Positions 1 through 9,847 of a DNA stretch of 64,000 nt are shown here, piece by piece (position 1 is the stretch's first letter; every line of letters starts with the position of its first letter). The stretch lies in the NCBI GenBank assembly GCA_024500155.1, contig CM044856.1, forward strand, positions 52,266,303 to 52,330,302. The letters are read 5' to 3'. The notes under the pieces were generated by a model, which was not told the DNA's origin, made no database searches, and worked only from the letters and a program-made list of their open reading frames with translations. This DNA is from Chenopodium formosanum (taxonomy: Eukaryota; Streptophyta; Magnoliopsida; Caryophyllales; Amaranthaceae). A program made the position numbers and the translations under genes.

Positions 1-2
1 AA

Positions 3-518
3 AAGATGACAGAAAATAACAAGGATTGGCCAAGTAAGCTACATTTTGCCCTTTGGGGTTATCGAACCTCTGTTAGTACATCAATGGGGGCTACTCCTTT
101 CTCTCTGGTTTATGGAGTTGAATCTGTACAACCAATAGAACTCGAAATCCCTTCTCTTCGAATCGCATTGAAAAGCCAACTAGATGAAGTCGATTCGATT
201 AGAGCAAGATATGATGAACTAGTCTTACTCGATGAAAAACGCTTGGCAGCTTTGCATCATGTCCAAACCTACCAACAGCGTAAGGCGCGACATTTTTATA
301 AAAAAGTCAAGACTAGGAACATCAAAGAGGGTGACCTGGTGCTTAAGGCACTTCGTAAAAATGTGTTAGATCCAAGAGGAAAATTCAGACCGAATTGGTC
401 AGTCCCGTACATTGTTAAAGCCATCTTGTCTGGCGGAGCGGCACAATTGGTAGACATGGACGGTAACGGTTTACACAATTTAACCAACTTGGATCAACTC
501 AAGAAATTCTATGCCTAG
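3..518 (+). CDS. Element A integrase C-terminal part (5' partial)
   Basis: The reading frame is open from the window edge to a TAG at 516-518. It covers the end of the integrase core and its C-terminal domain. The phrase GYRTSVSTSMGATPFSLVYG is the conserved stretch after the catalytic glutamate in Ty3/gypsy integrases. It is followed by ELEIPSLRI and a basic tail with a GKFRPNWSVPYIV block, the usual GPF-like module. The catalytic D, D and E residues would lie to the left of the window, so activity cannot be judged. The visible 171 codons have no stop or frameshift, which makes this better preserved than the pol genes of B, E or the copia element. Integrase inserts the element's cDNA into the host chromosome. 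The methionine at position 6 is internal, not the true start. Confidence 0.88.
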   Translation, partial: KMTENNKDWPSKLHFALWGYRTSVSTSMGATPFSLVYGVESVQPIELEIPSLRIALKSQLDEVDSIRARYDELVLLDEKRLAALHHVQTYQQRKARHFYKKVKTRNIKEGDLVLKALRKNVLDPRGKFRPNWSVPYIVKAILSGGAAQLVDMDGNGLHNLTNLDQLKKFYA

Positions 519-540
519 TCGCATGGGTTCATGACCCAAT

Positions 541-585
541 AGAGCTACGTTTGGCATGATTCCTTTTTAAGGATACGTAGGCAAC
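541..585 (+). other. Conserved post-pol motif of Tat-type elements (copy in A)
   Basis: Starting 23 bases after the integrase stop is GAGCTACGTTTGGC, then TGATTCC, then GGATACGTAGGCAAC. The same string with small changes lies at 30666-30707 in element D. Function unknown; it is non-coding in both. Confidence 0.7.
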
Positions 586-696
586 CCCTCAAGGGGGCCC
601 GACCACTTTAAAAAAAATAAAATCCTCCCTCCGTCGATCAAGTATACGCGTTAGTTCAACATTGCGTCATGAAAAAAAAATAAAAATGGGATTTCT

Positions 697-835
697 GCCG
701 CGACACGGGACATTCCACCGTGTCACGGTACAATCCACCGTGGCGCGGTGGACCTGAGCACCAAAAAAGAAAATTGCTGTGACGTGGGAATTTGTAACGT
801 GTCACGGGATTTTTCACAGTGACACGGTGGAATTT
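697..835. repeat. Palindromic GC word cluster 1 of element A (CCGTGTCACGG type)
   Basis: At least six exact or near copies of the 11-mer CCGTGTCACGG or its complement CCGTGACACGG lie in about 140 bases. They are separated by short AT-rich spacers in otherwise AT-rich DNA. Confidence 0.8.
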
Positions 836-1085
836 CAGGTTTTCCGATATTTTTTAGTGACGCATTCTTTACGAATTCATTATTTGTTCGAGGTTTTTAT
901 TTTCATTCTTCCATTGCGTCCGACTCCTTGACTCGGATAAATAAATAAAAAAAGTCATTGTAATTTTTTATTTAAGGCTGAAATAAATATGTTATTATTA
1001 TTGAAATAAATGTGACTACAATTATTGGCATCATACGCCTTATTTTAAATAAATTTATAAATCATAAAAGCAAAGAAATACTGAT

Positions 1086-2601
1086 CTAATCCCTCTTTAC
1101 TTTAGGAACCTCATTCTCTTTTTCAATTAGGTCGGCCTTCACCATTAATGTGTCTTTTGTAGCCCAAACCGTCACACCCCTAGTCGAACTTTCACCCCTT
1201 TCACCTTTCTTAAAATTCTTCGGTTGTTTCTCTCTATAGACCATCTTCTCTTTACCCTTCCCTTTCACATAATTCTTCCTTTTCGGCATTATAGGAGTCT
1301 TAAACTCAATCCCTTGTGTTCTCGGACCTAGACGATCTTTAGGAGGTGCTTTCTTGTTTCCAAGACGACTCTTCACATCAGATTTGCGTGATCCGAATCG
1401 TTCCCTCCTACTTCTAGAGTTCAACCATGCCTTGTATGCACTAGATAAATGAGGAGGAGCTTGGTCACTTGAAGAAACGGTCCACAAAGGTCTTCAAATC
1501 CAATAAGTCTCGTACTTGTGAACGTTACTTTCATGCAACGATACTTAACGAGGACTATCGTTATAGCGTGGAACTACTTGTTCAAGTCCATACTGCTGCA
1601 TCAGTCGAGAAGGGCAATAAAAAGTCAGTTTTGAGATACTAAGAACACGACAATATGAAGTATCATTCGTGCCAACCATCCTAGTAAGCCTCCACTAAGG
1701 CACCACCCAACGAATGAAAAATTCCTTCTTTGCAAAGAAATTTTTCCAGTCTTCATACGACATGTTCACAGAGTAATTCTTTTCCTGCGGACTAGATCGT
1801 TAGGGCCATATTTTTCAATATTGTCGAGGTCTTCGAATAGTTCTAAACGCTCCATCAACCAAATCTGCAAAAAAAAAAATAAAAAAATAAAAATAAAAAT
1901 AAGTTGTTGAAAAAAAAAATCGTAGATTCCCATGACACGGCAGACTTCACCGTGTCACGGCAGACACCCACCGTGAGACGGTGCCTGTTTTGTGTCACGG
2001 GGGCTACTCGGAGCGTATTTTTACCTACAGCAGTACCAGAGAGCCCTTCCTGATGGCTTTTCGGTCAGCTTTTGATTCGTCAAGGCCACGAAATGTTTCT
2101 CCAAGGCACGTAGGCATAGGAGATCTCCTAGATTCAACATGTTCAAGCACAGACGCTAGACAAGCATGTCCTACCCTACCGTTTGCAAATAAAAGCTTGC
2201 TAAACATGCAAAAAATATATGCCCTTCTACGATATACATGATAAGACTCAGAGATAGGGCGATTAAAACATAAATTTGCAAGTTTACAACAATGTATTTA
2301 AATCTGGATCTGTTAGATTCAGATGGCGTTCAAAATCTTGGTAATAATATTCACGCAGGGTAGGCATGGCAATAAGATTTCTAGCAGGAAATCCAAAGAT
2401 TGCACCGAATTCCTTCGGTAGGGAACTGATTTTATCGTAATCAAATTTAAAACAATGTATTTCTGGACTCCAATAATCTAATGCTACCCTAAGAAAATCA
2501 TGTTCAATCGCTCCATGTCGCAGGGCTAGTAAACCCCTGACATGAAATAATTCTAACTCTTTTTTGTCAGCATTGGTCAAAGAATAAGACCAGTCACGCA
2601 A
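1086..2601 (-). pseudogene. Antisense DUF7745-like gene of element A, broken
   Basis: Read leftward, the gene starts near 2601 with MRDWSYSLT. The segment ALDYWSPEIHCFKFDYDKIS followed by LPKEFGAIFGFP matches the pattern I associate with DUF7745, a plant domain related to plant mobile domain proteins and often carried by retrotransposons. A second block at 2207-2025 contains SPMPTCLGETFRGLDESKA, which fits the middle of that family. A basic, low-complexity tail (1487-1086, with KRKNYVKGKGKEKMVYREK) could be its C-terminus. The pieces lie in different frames, separated by stops and by a palindromic word cluster, so either introns or decay break it up; I cannot place splice sites with confidence. 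The family assignment is from memory of motif shape and has not been searched. The role of such genes in retrotransposons is unknown. Confidence 0.55.
1930..2002. repeat. Palindromic GC word cluster 2 of element A
   Basis: Four copies of the CCGTGTCACGG-type word, including CATGACACGG, ACCGTGTCACGG, ACCGTGAGACGG and TGTGTCACGG, in 73 bases. The cluster lies inside the span of the antisense DUF7745-like gene. Confidence 0.75.
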
Positions 2602-2765
2602 TGTATTTTCAAAATTCTAAGACGTTATTATTGAAATATGAAATCCTAATTATTTTGTGTTTCGTAATTATGCATATCATGAATATAAAGGTCCTATTTT
2701 ATAGCAAAAGCGGTCGGAATTACTCAGAAATTATCTTTCCATACGCGTAAACCACACCGTTGTAG

Positions 2766-2873
2766 AATATGCATCCTATGACACAGGAAATCCCACCGTG
2801 TCACGGGAATTTTTGCCGCGACGGGCAGTTTATGCCGTGACACGGTGTACAGTGCCGTGTCGCGGCACCCCAC
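2766..2873. repeat. Palindromic GC word cluster 3 of element A
   Basis: The words ACCGTGTCACGGG, GCCGCGACGGG, GCCGTGACACGG and GCCGTGTCGCGGC follow one another between the two antisense genes. The stretch is GC-rich and followed directly by a pyrimidine-rich tract. Confidence 0.78.
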
Positions 2874-3342
2874 GCGTTTTCTTTTTTTATCTTTTCCCTT
2901 ATCTATCCGGATTTTTTTTTAGTATTTTATCTTCACCGTTTATTTTTCAGTTTTCTGGGAGTTTCATTCCTAATAAAATTCTCAACTTTTTTTATTTATT
3001 TTTATTTTTATTTATTTATTTTTATCATTTCTTTTTTCTTATTAATTTTTTTTTATTTATCCATTACTTTAGTATTTCATTCTTTTTATATTTACTTATT
3101 TATTCTATTTACTTTTTCTTGTCTTTTTATTTCTTTTTCTTTTGGGGAAGGTCGGTACCCTCCACTTACTCCACTTACGTTATTTGTCGCGTCATAATAA
3201 ATACACGATCACACACAATGAGTCTCAAGCACACACTAACACACAATAATTAATACATAAACTGTGAATAATGTACAAAATAAGTCATAATAAATAAACA
3301 GCGTCAAGTGTAATCATAGTATGTACAAATAAAGACCCTCGG
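2874..3342. other. Pyrimidine-rich non-coding stretch with a second shared motif
   Basis: The region is dominated by T and C runs, which give a spurious F/Y-rich reading frame. At 3151-3165 it contains GTCGGTACCCTCCAC, which recurs at 31237-31251 in the 3' non-coding part of element D. I see no gene. Confidence 0.6.
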
Positions 3343-5925
3343 TCAAAAGTCTGCAGAACCAGAATCAGTATCATCTCCACCCTGTGAGTACGAGAACGGT
3401 GAGCCAAAGAGTCCCGCCATCATCCGAGTACGGGGAGTTGTGTCCCTACTAGTCCCTGTGACTCCAACAGTAGTCAAACTCAAGGCAGGACCCGTCCAAC
3501 TGGCAAACGGTGTTGACTGACTCAAAGACACGGGAATCGTCGGTGGAGGAATCGTCCCATACATCGGAACTGAGAACAAGCCCGACACCGGTGGAGGAAT
3601 CCCAGACGATGGAGCTGAAAATAAACCAGGATCCACGGGAGTCAAAACAGGCCTAAACTCAGGCTGCGAAAACGACTGCCCTTGCCCCTGACTCTTACAA
3701 AGAAAGCGCTGGGAAGACTGAGGCCGCTGCCACTGAGCCTCCTGAAACGGCTGAGTAATCTGAGGCTCTCGCTGAGACTGAGAATGCCGATGAACCGCAG
3801 AAGATCGTCTACCACGACCAAGCTCCTCCTCGTCCGAGCCTCTATGCCTCGAGCGCGAGCGGGACCTACGTTACTCCTGAAAGATACAAAATCAAAATGC
3901 ATCAACAATGCAAAATAAAACAAATGGTAGAAGTGGAAAAAATGAACGTACCTCAAGAACATCACTAGAACTGCTCCGACAACTCGCACCACGCCAAAGC
4001 TTGATGATGTAGTACTTCAGAGCGTCAACCAGCTTCATGAACCCCATCATCTCCGATTTGTTAGGCTGAGGATAAAACAAAGAAAAGTCAGTAACAAGCG
4101 GTGCTAAAAGGATGAATAATGTATAAAAAAACTTACCGGCTCAAAAACCTCGGGCAGAGACCCCTGCGCTTGTCTGTAACTTATTGGCGCATCAGCAATA
4201 TGGTCCTCGGTAATACCAATTGGCCCCGGGTAGCGGACAGACTAAGGCGGAATCTCGATCCTCCCCACAGGGCGAACTGTCGTCTGAAAATATGATCGAA
4301 TAATAAAGTTATTCGATTATTTAAACAGAGACAAGTAACAAAAATACTCAAAAGAAATCATACCTCAGGAAGACGGGGTGGAGGAGCCAGAGATGGAAGC
4401 AAGTCCTGCGCATAATCACCCTCCATGTGCACAAGCTCCTGCCAAGGAAAACTGTAGCGCTTTCTCCTGTTTATCAACTCCCTAAGCAAGCACGAGTCCA
4501 GCATCGACTCAGGTTGAGATGAGGGCACCACAAAGCGATCGCCGCTATGCTAACAAACGACACGCTCCCCAAAATACTAGACAAAGCGTCCGGTACCAAC
4601 CAAAATGGTGCGGTGCGTTGAAAGACGCAAGGCCTCAGGAAGATCAGTCATCCCGTCCCAAGGACGATACTGGACATCAATGGCAACCTGAAAACCATAA
4701 AAAGTTGGCATGAAACACCGGAAATAACGTTAGAGAGAAAATAACAGGTAACGAAACTAATTCTTACGCCAACAAAAGAGGTGCCTCGGCGTAGCAGCCC
4801 GCGTAGCGCAGAGACAGACTCCACTCGTGACTCTCCTCAGTCACGCCAGCTGGCCCCGATAGGGAAATCATGAACCGCTCCATGACGCCGTCGAGGAGCC
4901 AAGCCTGAGAAGTACTCAAAGAACCATAGCTGCAATGAAAAGTAATCTTTGAGCACATGAGTCGAACAAATTAAAATAAAACAAGAAGAGGAAAAGATCA
5001 TCACCTCTACGACTCTCCACAGACTGTAGACAGTGATGGGAGACTCGTCGTTCAGCTGCCGACAGCCATGACGTAACGATAAGAGATGGTCAGCGTATCC
5101 GAGGCTGGCCCAGCTAAAGGATCCTATCTCACTGATCCTGACTAAAGAAGGGAGGTAGCAAAGGAGTGCCTGTGAACTCCTATTAGGAGAAAGAGTCATG
5201 GAGATCATAATCAAAATGAAGATCCGGACTCGCTGCTCAGCCGATGTCTCCTCCCTGTCGAAGCCACGAGCTAGAACTGAATCCAGCTCAGATCGCCCGC
5301 TCCTAGGACCACCTAGAGGCACTGGCCGGGTCCTGATATGCTGAACGATCGGACCTAACAAATCGGCTGCCTAAGCCGCTCCCCAAGAAAGATCAGACAT
5401 CTGAGCTACGGCCCGGTCAGTGAAGCGCAGCCCGCTGATCATGCTGAAGTCCAGAGGGGTCACTATCATCTCCCCCCAAGCAAAATGAAAGGTGTTGGTA
5501 GTATCCCAAAAATACTCGAACAATGCGCGAACAATCGTCGCACCGCAACCTCGGGGGCTGCAAAACCCTACGACCGCCGAATAAAAATCCACTAAACCAG
5601 CTGATTCCCATAAGGCGTTCGTAGCAGGATCCCTCGTGATAATCTGGTAAAGTCGAGGAATCAAGTCTCCGACTCTAGAACCTTGGTGGCGAAGCATGCC
5701 GTTGACTATGCCGGAGAGTGGGTGATGAGAAATGTGGTTATCATGACAGAAAACCAACTGGTCTGGAGTCCACAGAGGTGGAACCCACCTACCCCTACTC
5801 GTAGAAGCCCGAGGCTCGGACTCTAAGACATCGTCGTCCATACCCTCGGGAATCATGGGAGTGTCCTCCCGAAAAGCCTGACGCCGGCCATGGGTGGAAA
5901 GATCGTGATCCCATCGCCTAGGCAT
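3343..5925 (-). pseudogene. Antisense plant mobile domain (PMD) gene of element A, with introns and a stop
   Basis: Exon 1 runs from ATG at 5925. It contains IVRALFEYFWDTTNTFHFAW followed by GEMIVTPLDFSMISGLRF, the hallmark PMD block. A single in-frame TAG at 5373-5371 interrupts it; beyond the stop the same frame continues with RVRIFILIMISMTLSPNRSS and EIGSFSWASLGYADHL, also PMD-like. A GT-AG intron fits about 5007-4932, with TTGCAG before the exon LWFFEYFSGLAPRRR. Further exons lie leftward; one (4080-3953) has MGFMKLVDALKYYIIKLWRG. The last is Q- and P-rich, resumes as VDPGLFSAPSSG and ends with DDTDSGSADF at 3343. Retained introns make sense only for a gene transcribed opposite to the element. 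PMD proteins such as MAIN and MAIL1 act in the nucleus; what retroelement copies do is unknown. Exon borders are approximate. Confidence 0.78.
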
Positions 5926-6663
5926 GCTATTATAAAAATAAAGATCTAAATGCTTAGCACCATTTCCTTAGACATTTAATTCGCGTTGCATTTTAATAAA
6001 AAATCTAAATTCTTAGCATCTCTTCCTAAGTTATTTAGTTTTTTATCGCATTATACGCTAAATTTTTACCTCAAGGCTAAAAATTGGCAAAATAGTGGAA
6101 TTATTTATAGTATTTAGTTTCTCCATGACAAACTAATACTACAGTTCTCCTAGCCGCATGATACTATGTTCTCCATGACAATATAGTACATACACGAAGT
6201 ATGTTTCGAAATTGCACAAAAACAATGAATCAACACATCATGACATATTTTACAAGATCTACCACCAATATTTCACCATTTCAAGTGCAAAGAAGTAACA
6301 TGAACAACAAGAACATCATTTCACAAAAAGTAGTACCCAAAAATGGTGATTTGCTCAATTCTCCATCAAATCATGCAATTTTTGTCTCAAATTTCTTACA
6401 AACACACATACATACATATACAAGTAAATTCATGGCAAGAATTTCAACATAAAACCTCAAAATAAAAAATCCCTAAATTAATTTTTTCAAGGTTTTTACA
6501 TGAAATTACTCATTTGAAGCAAATTCGAGACAAAAATGAAAGGAAACTTACATGGATCCTTGTGGAGAATCGAAAATGAGGGAAGTAGCAAAAAAAAATT
6601 AAAGCAGAAGTGATAAGAATTTGAGCCCCGAAGCTCAAAAAAACCGTGAAGACAGCAGCGCAG
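5926..6663. other. AT-rich non-coding stretch, possible promoter side of the antisense PMD gene
   Basis: There is no credible gene between the PMD start codon and the next word cluster. The direct repeat of CTCCATGACA near 6121 and 6171 is the only structure I noticed. If the antisense gene is transcribed, its promoter should lie here. Confidence 0.4.
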
Positions 6664-7222
6664 ACCACCGCGACACGGCAAGTCAATGCCGTGACATGGT
6701 GAGCGGGTCCCGTGTCACGGTGAACCTGGGACGCGACGGAGCTCTGGCGACACCAGCGGCGACTTCAGGTGACAGCAACAGCAGTACGGCAGTAAGCAGC
6801 AACAAGCAGCAGCAAGTTTCAGCGAAAAAAAAAAGAAGAAGACGAAAAATGATACGCCATGACACGGGGGGGAATCACCGTCTGATGGGAAGCAAGTCTG
6901 AGCGAAGGTGAAGCTCTGCCGCGGCTCGGTGGTTTGAGCTGAAGGAAAAGCAACATGAATTTAGAGCAAGAAAAAGCATCCCGTTACATCCTGTTTCCCG
7001 TGTAACGGTTTCTGTTACCATGTAATGGTAATATATTGCGTGGTGCACGTGGTCTGACTGGTTAAAGATGCCAGTTGACTGATTATCAGCCAACTGATTT
7101 CCCGCGCCACGGGAATATGCTCCGCGTGACGGGGACACCCCGTTGCGTCACGGGAATCTGCTCCGCGTGACAGGGTCCCTTGCCGTGTCACGGGAATTAA
7201 TATCGTGACACGGTGGCTTTCT
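6664..7222. repeat. Palindromic GC word clusters 4 and 5 of element A
   Basis: Words of the CCGTGTCACGG family occur at 6665-6740 and 6855-6930, and again at 7100-7222. The last group includes CCGCGTGACGGGG, GTTGCGTCACGGG, GCCGTGTCACGGG and ATCGTGACACGGTGG. Between them, 6980-7030 holds a mutated relative with the core CCGTGTAACGG. Confidence 0.78.
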
Positions 7223-7517
7223 GCCTACCTTACATAGCTATTTGCGAATATTCCTAGCATTTTGACCAAAATTGCACGATTTTCCGCGCAAATTGGACAG
7301 TTAATTTTTCGGTAAAATTACGCGGAAAATTCTAACTGACGATTGGAGGGTACCAAAATTACTATTTTGCCCCTAGAAGCATTGAAGTCATTTTATTGAT
7401 ATTTTAAAGCACTTAATATGGTCGGATAATCGACTTAAAGGTGTGAATAATCTACGACCAACGTTCAGGGATAATCGAACCATCATACACTTGCAAATTT
7501 CAGCGATTATAGTAATT

Positions 7518-7960
7518 GTCGGCTTTCCTCAAGCTTGGAAAGCGTTATCGGTGGATTTTTCTTCAAGTATAGAAAACCGCCAAGTCGGCTTTCCTCAAGC
7601 ATGGAAAGCGTTATCGGTGGATTTTTCTTCAAGTATAGAAAATCGCCAAGTCGGCTTCCCTCAAGCATGGAAAGCGTTATCGGTGGAATTTTCTTCAAGT
7701 ATAGAAAACCGCCAAATTCCTTTGTCGGCTTTCCTCAAGCATGGAAGGCATTATCGGTGGACTTCTTCAAGCATAGAATGACACCAAATTCATACGTCGA
7801 CTTTCCTCAGGCATGGAAAGTATTATCCGGTAGGTTTTCTTCAAGCTTAGAAAACTAACAAATTCCTCAGTCGGCTTTCCTCAGGCATGGAAAGCATTTC
7901 AACGAACGATATCCGGTGGATTCCTTCAAGCATAGGAAGCTGCCAAACTCATTTGTCACG
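7518..7960 (+). repeat. Tandem repeat of element A, six units of 66-74 bp
   Basis: Units start with GTCGGCTTTCCTCAAGC at 7518, 7584, 7650, 7724, 7796 (GTCGAC variant) and 7870. The first two steps are exactly 66 bp; later units are longer and more diverged. Each unit can form a small stem from CTTTCC and GGAAAG around an 8-base loop, and a second from TTTC and GAAA. It lies just upstream of the PPT and 3' LTR. Three reading frames stay open through it, which explains a spurious repetitive protein. Confidence 0.88.
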
Positions 7961-8142
7961 GATACACTGGTGTCAAATACGTATTCTATCCTTTTACTCT
8001 TTTATCTATAGAATTAACATTTTTCTGCAGGTATCGGCGTATACAGCATGATTTAGGATCGCAGAACGTCTTAAATCATTCTCCGTCCTTATCGACTACT
8101 TTGACTATCGTTTTCGAAACTGACGTTTCTACAAACTTAGTC

Positions 8143-8156
8143 AAAGTGGGGGCTTC
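8143..8156 (+). promoter_or_regulatory. Polypurine tract of element A
   Basis: AAAGTGGGGGCTTC lies directly before the 3' LTR and is identical to the tract before the 3' LTR of element D. It primes plus-strand cDNA synthesis in this class of element. Confidence 0.85.
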
Positions 8157-8561
8157 CGTAGACACCTTAAAATGTCTCCCCAAAACCAAACCCGATGATG
8201 AACAACCTTTTACCGCCACTATTGGTCGGGTTCAGTATTTAATCCCGAGAGTGCTTAAAAAACTGTATTTGATCAAATTCATATTTTTAAACAATCCATG
8301 GATTAGTCTTAATATTTGGTAAAAGTGTAGTTTTTATTTCAGCCCAAACTTATTATTTAATTTTAGCCCAAACCTTTTTTATTTAATTTTTTTATTATTT
8401 ATTTTTGGCCCAAACCTTTTTTTATTTTATTTAATTATTTCCTTATTTCAGCCCAAATAATAAAAAATCAGAAAATGGCCCGAAATTATCAATCGGCACT
8501 TAAAATGCTTAACGAAATTAGGGTTAAAAATGTATTTAGACGGAAAAGCAGGCTGGGAATT

Positions 8562-8790
8562 CCCGTGCCACGGCAGGTACCCACCGTGTCACAGGAATCA
8601 TTCCCGTGTGACGGTGGGATTTCCCGTGACACGGGAAGTCTGCCGTGACACGGGAATTTCCGTGTCTTTTCCGCGTAAACCCTTAACGCGTTTTCTTCCC
8701 CGTGTCACACCAAAAATGCATCGTGAACGGGAATGTTTCCCGTCTGATGGTGTGATTTCCCGTGTCACGGTACAGTTTGCCGTGTCGCGG
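8562..8790. repeat. Palindromic GC word cluster in the U3 of element A
   Basis: CCGTGCCACGG (8563), CCGTGTCACAG (8584), CCGTGTGACGG, CCGTGACACGGG (8624 and 8643), CCGTGTCACGG (8760) and CCGTGTCGCGG (8780) lie between 60 and 290 bases upstream of the LTR TATA box. Confidence 0.85.
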
Positions 8791-8850
8791 GATACTTTTT
8801 TAGGGTTTTATCATTTTAGGGTTCCGTGTGCTCCCTCAACACATTTTCTC

Positions 8851-8857
8851 TATAAAT
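8851..8857 (+). promoter_or_regulatory. TATA box of the element A LTR
   Basis: TATAAAT preceded by a CT-rich stretch, at the place expected for the U3/R border. The three other Ty3/gypsy LTRs with a GC word cluster (C, D, E) carry the same box just downstream of their clusters. Confidence 0.7.
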
Positions 8858-9847
8858 ACCCCCTTATTTCTGATGTACGGGGCATCAATTAATTCTCTAG
8901 TTTATTTTTCTCTCTTCTATGCTTTAGCCTAAACCCTAGCCTACCCTTATCATTTCAAAATTCCTTCTTCAAGTGCTCAAAGGATTCCATACTTTACTCG
9001 TGGTTCTGTCCTTAAGCCAAGGCTTGAAAGGTAGAACTGTTTGAGGGTTTGGCCCCAAATCAACTCTACTTTGTTTAATTTAATTTAATTGTTGTTTTTT
9101 TATTATTTCCTTGAAGTTACTAACTCGTTTATTATTTTGTAGTTGCAAACAAACATAATCAAAGTAAGAATTATGTTATTTTTATTTCTATTATTTTTCT
9201 AACGATTTTATATTGTTGGAATTATGGTTAAATTGCTTATAATATTGATGTTATTCTATTATTGTTTTTATGATCACCATATTGCATGTTTAAAGGGAAT
9301 ATGTAATTGAAAATCACGTCTAATAAGATAATTTGGACGACCAGTTTAGGATCCGTTTTAATCTTGTTATTAATTGAAGTGATCACCAATATTTTAGAAT
9401 AATGTGTGCATTAATATTCAACCAGTTTAGCTAAATAATAGTTTGGAGCGAATTGAATATTTTGTTTCTATGCCTTTGATATCACAGGAATGCTATTCAA
9501 TTTAAGAATCGAGTAGAGGCCAATACGGGCGAATGTGACTCCATGACTCACTTCGTACCATCATCCCCGATCCTCCTTTCGTGGTTCCGAACCATATGGA
9601 GTTAGTAATCTCATGGATTATGAATGCGGTGTAACCTTCACGGGTAAATCGTTGTTGCCTATTGTTGTCCCTTTAATCGTGGTTGTCTTTTATGATCCGT
9701 GAACGGTTTACAAGTTCCTTAAAAAACTTGTTGGCGGCTCCCTACTTTCCTTGTCCCTAATCGTAATATGTCAATTCCCACTTCCTATGAGTGCCAAGCA
9801 TATTCACCACATGCTTTAACGTAGGCGCACTTCGAACGACGCCTACA

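Larger units (their letters stand above)
1..9847 (+). mobile_element. Element A: 3' half of a Tat-lineage Ty3/gypsy retrotransposon
   Basis: The element enters the window inside its integrase gene and ends at the 3' LTR. The order is integrase C-terminus, a conserved post-pol motif, two genes on the opposite strand, a tandem repeat, a polypurine tract and the 3' LTR. Antisense genes between pol and the 3' LTR are a known feature of the Tat/Ogre group. The LTR ends in CCTACA at 9847, and the next bases already belong to the reverse transcriptase gene of element B, so A was inserted into B. The target duplication should be TGAGT (9848-9852), but its partner lies outside the window. The PPT and LTR start are nearly the same as in element D, so A and D are related families. 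Confidence 0.85.
8157..9847 (+). repeat. 3' LTR of element A
   Basis: The LTR begins CGTAGACACC where element D has TGTAGACACC, so the usual terminal TG is mutated to CG. It ends with GACGCCTACA. A stretch near 9711-9750 with GTTTACAAGTTCC and CTTGTTGGCG parallels the U5 end of element D. The 5' LTR lies outside the window, so age cannot be measured. The last 729 bp (9119-9847) are part of the 5896 bp tandem duplication. Confidence 0.82.

Noticed and set aside
2798..3253. A 151-codon plus-strand frame rich in F, Y and L
   Set aside because: It is made by a pyrimidine-rich tract and by the palindromic words at its start; no domain and no codon signal.
7443..7858. Repetitive protein of about 110 residues
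   Set aside because: All three frames are open through the 66 bp repeat because the unit length is a multiple of three; no start context or homology.
7518..7960. CRISPR-like array
   Set aside because: Units are continuous repeats with no unique spacers, and this is a plant genome.
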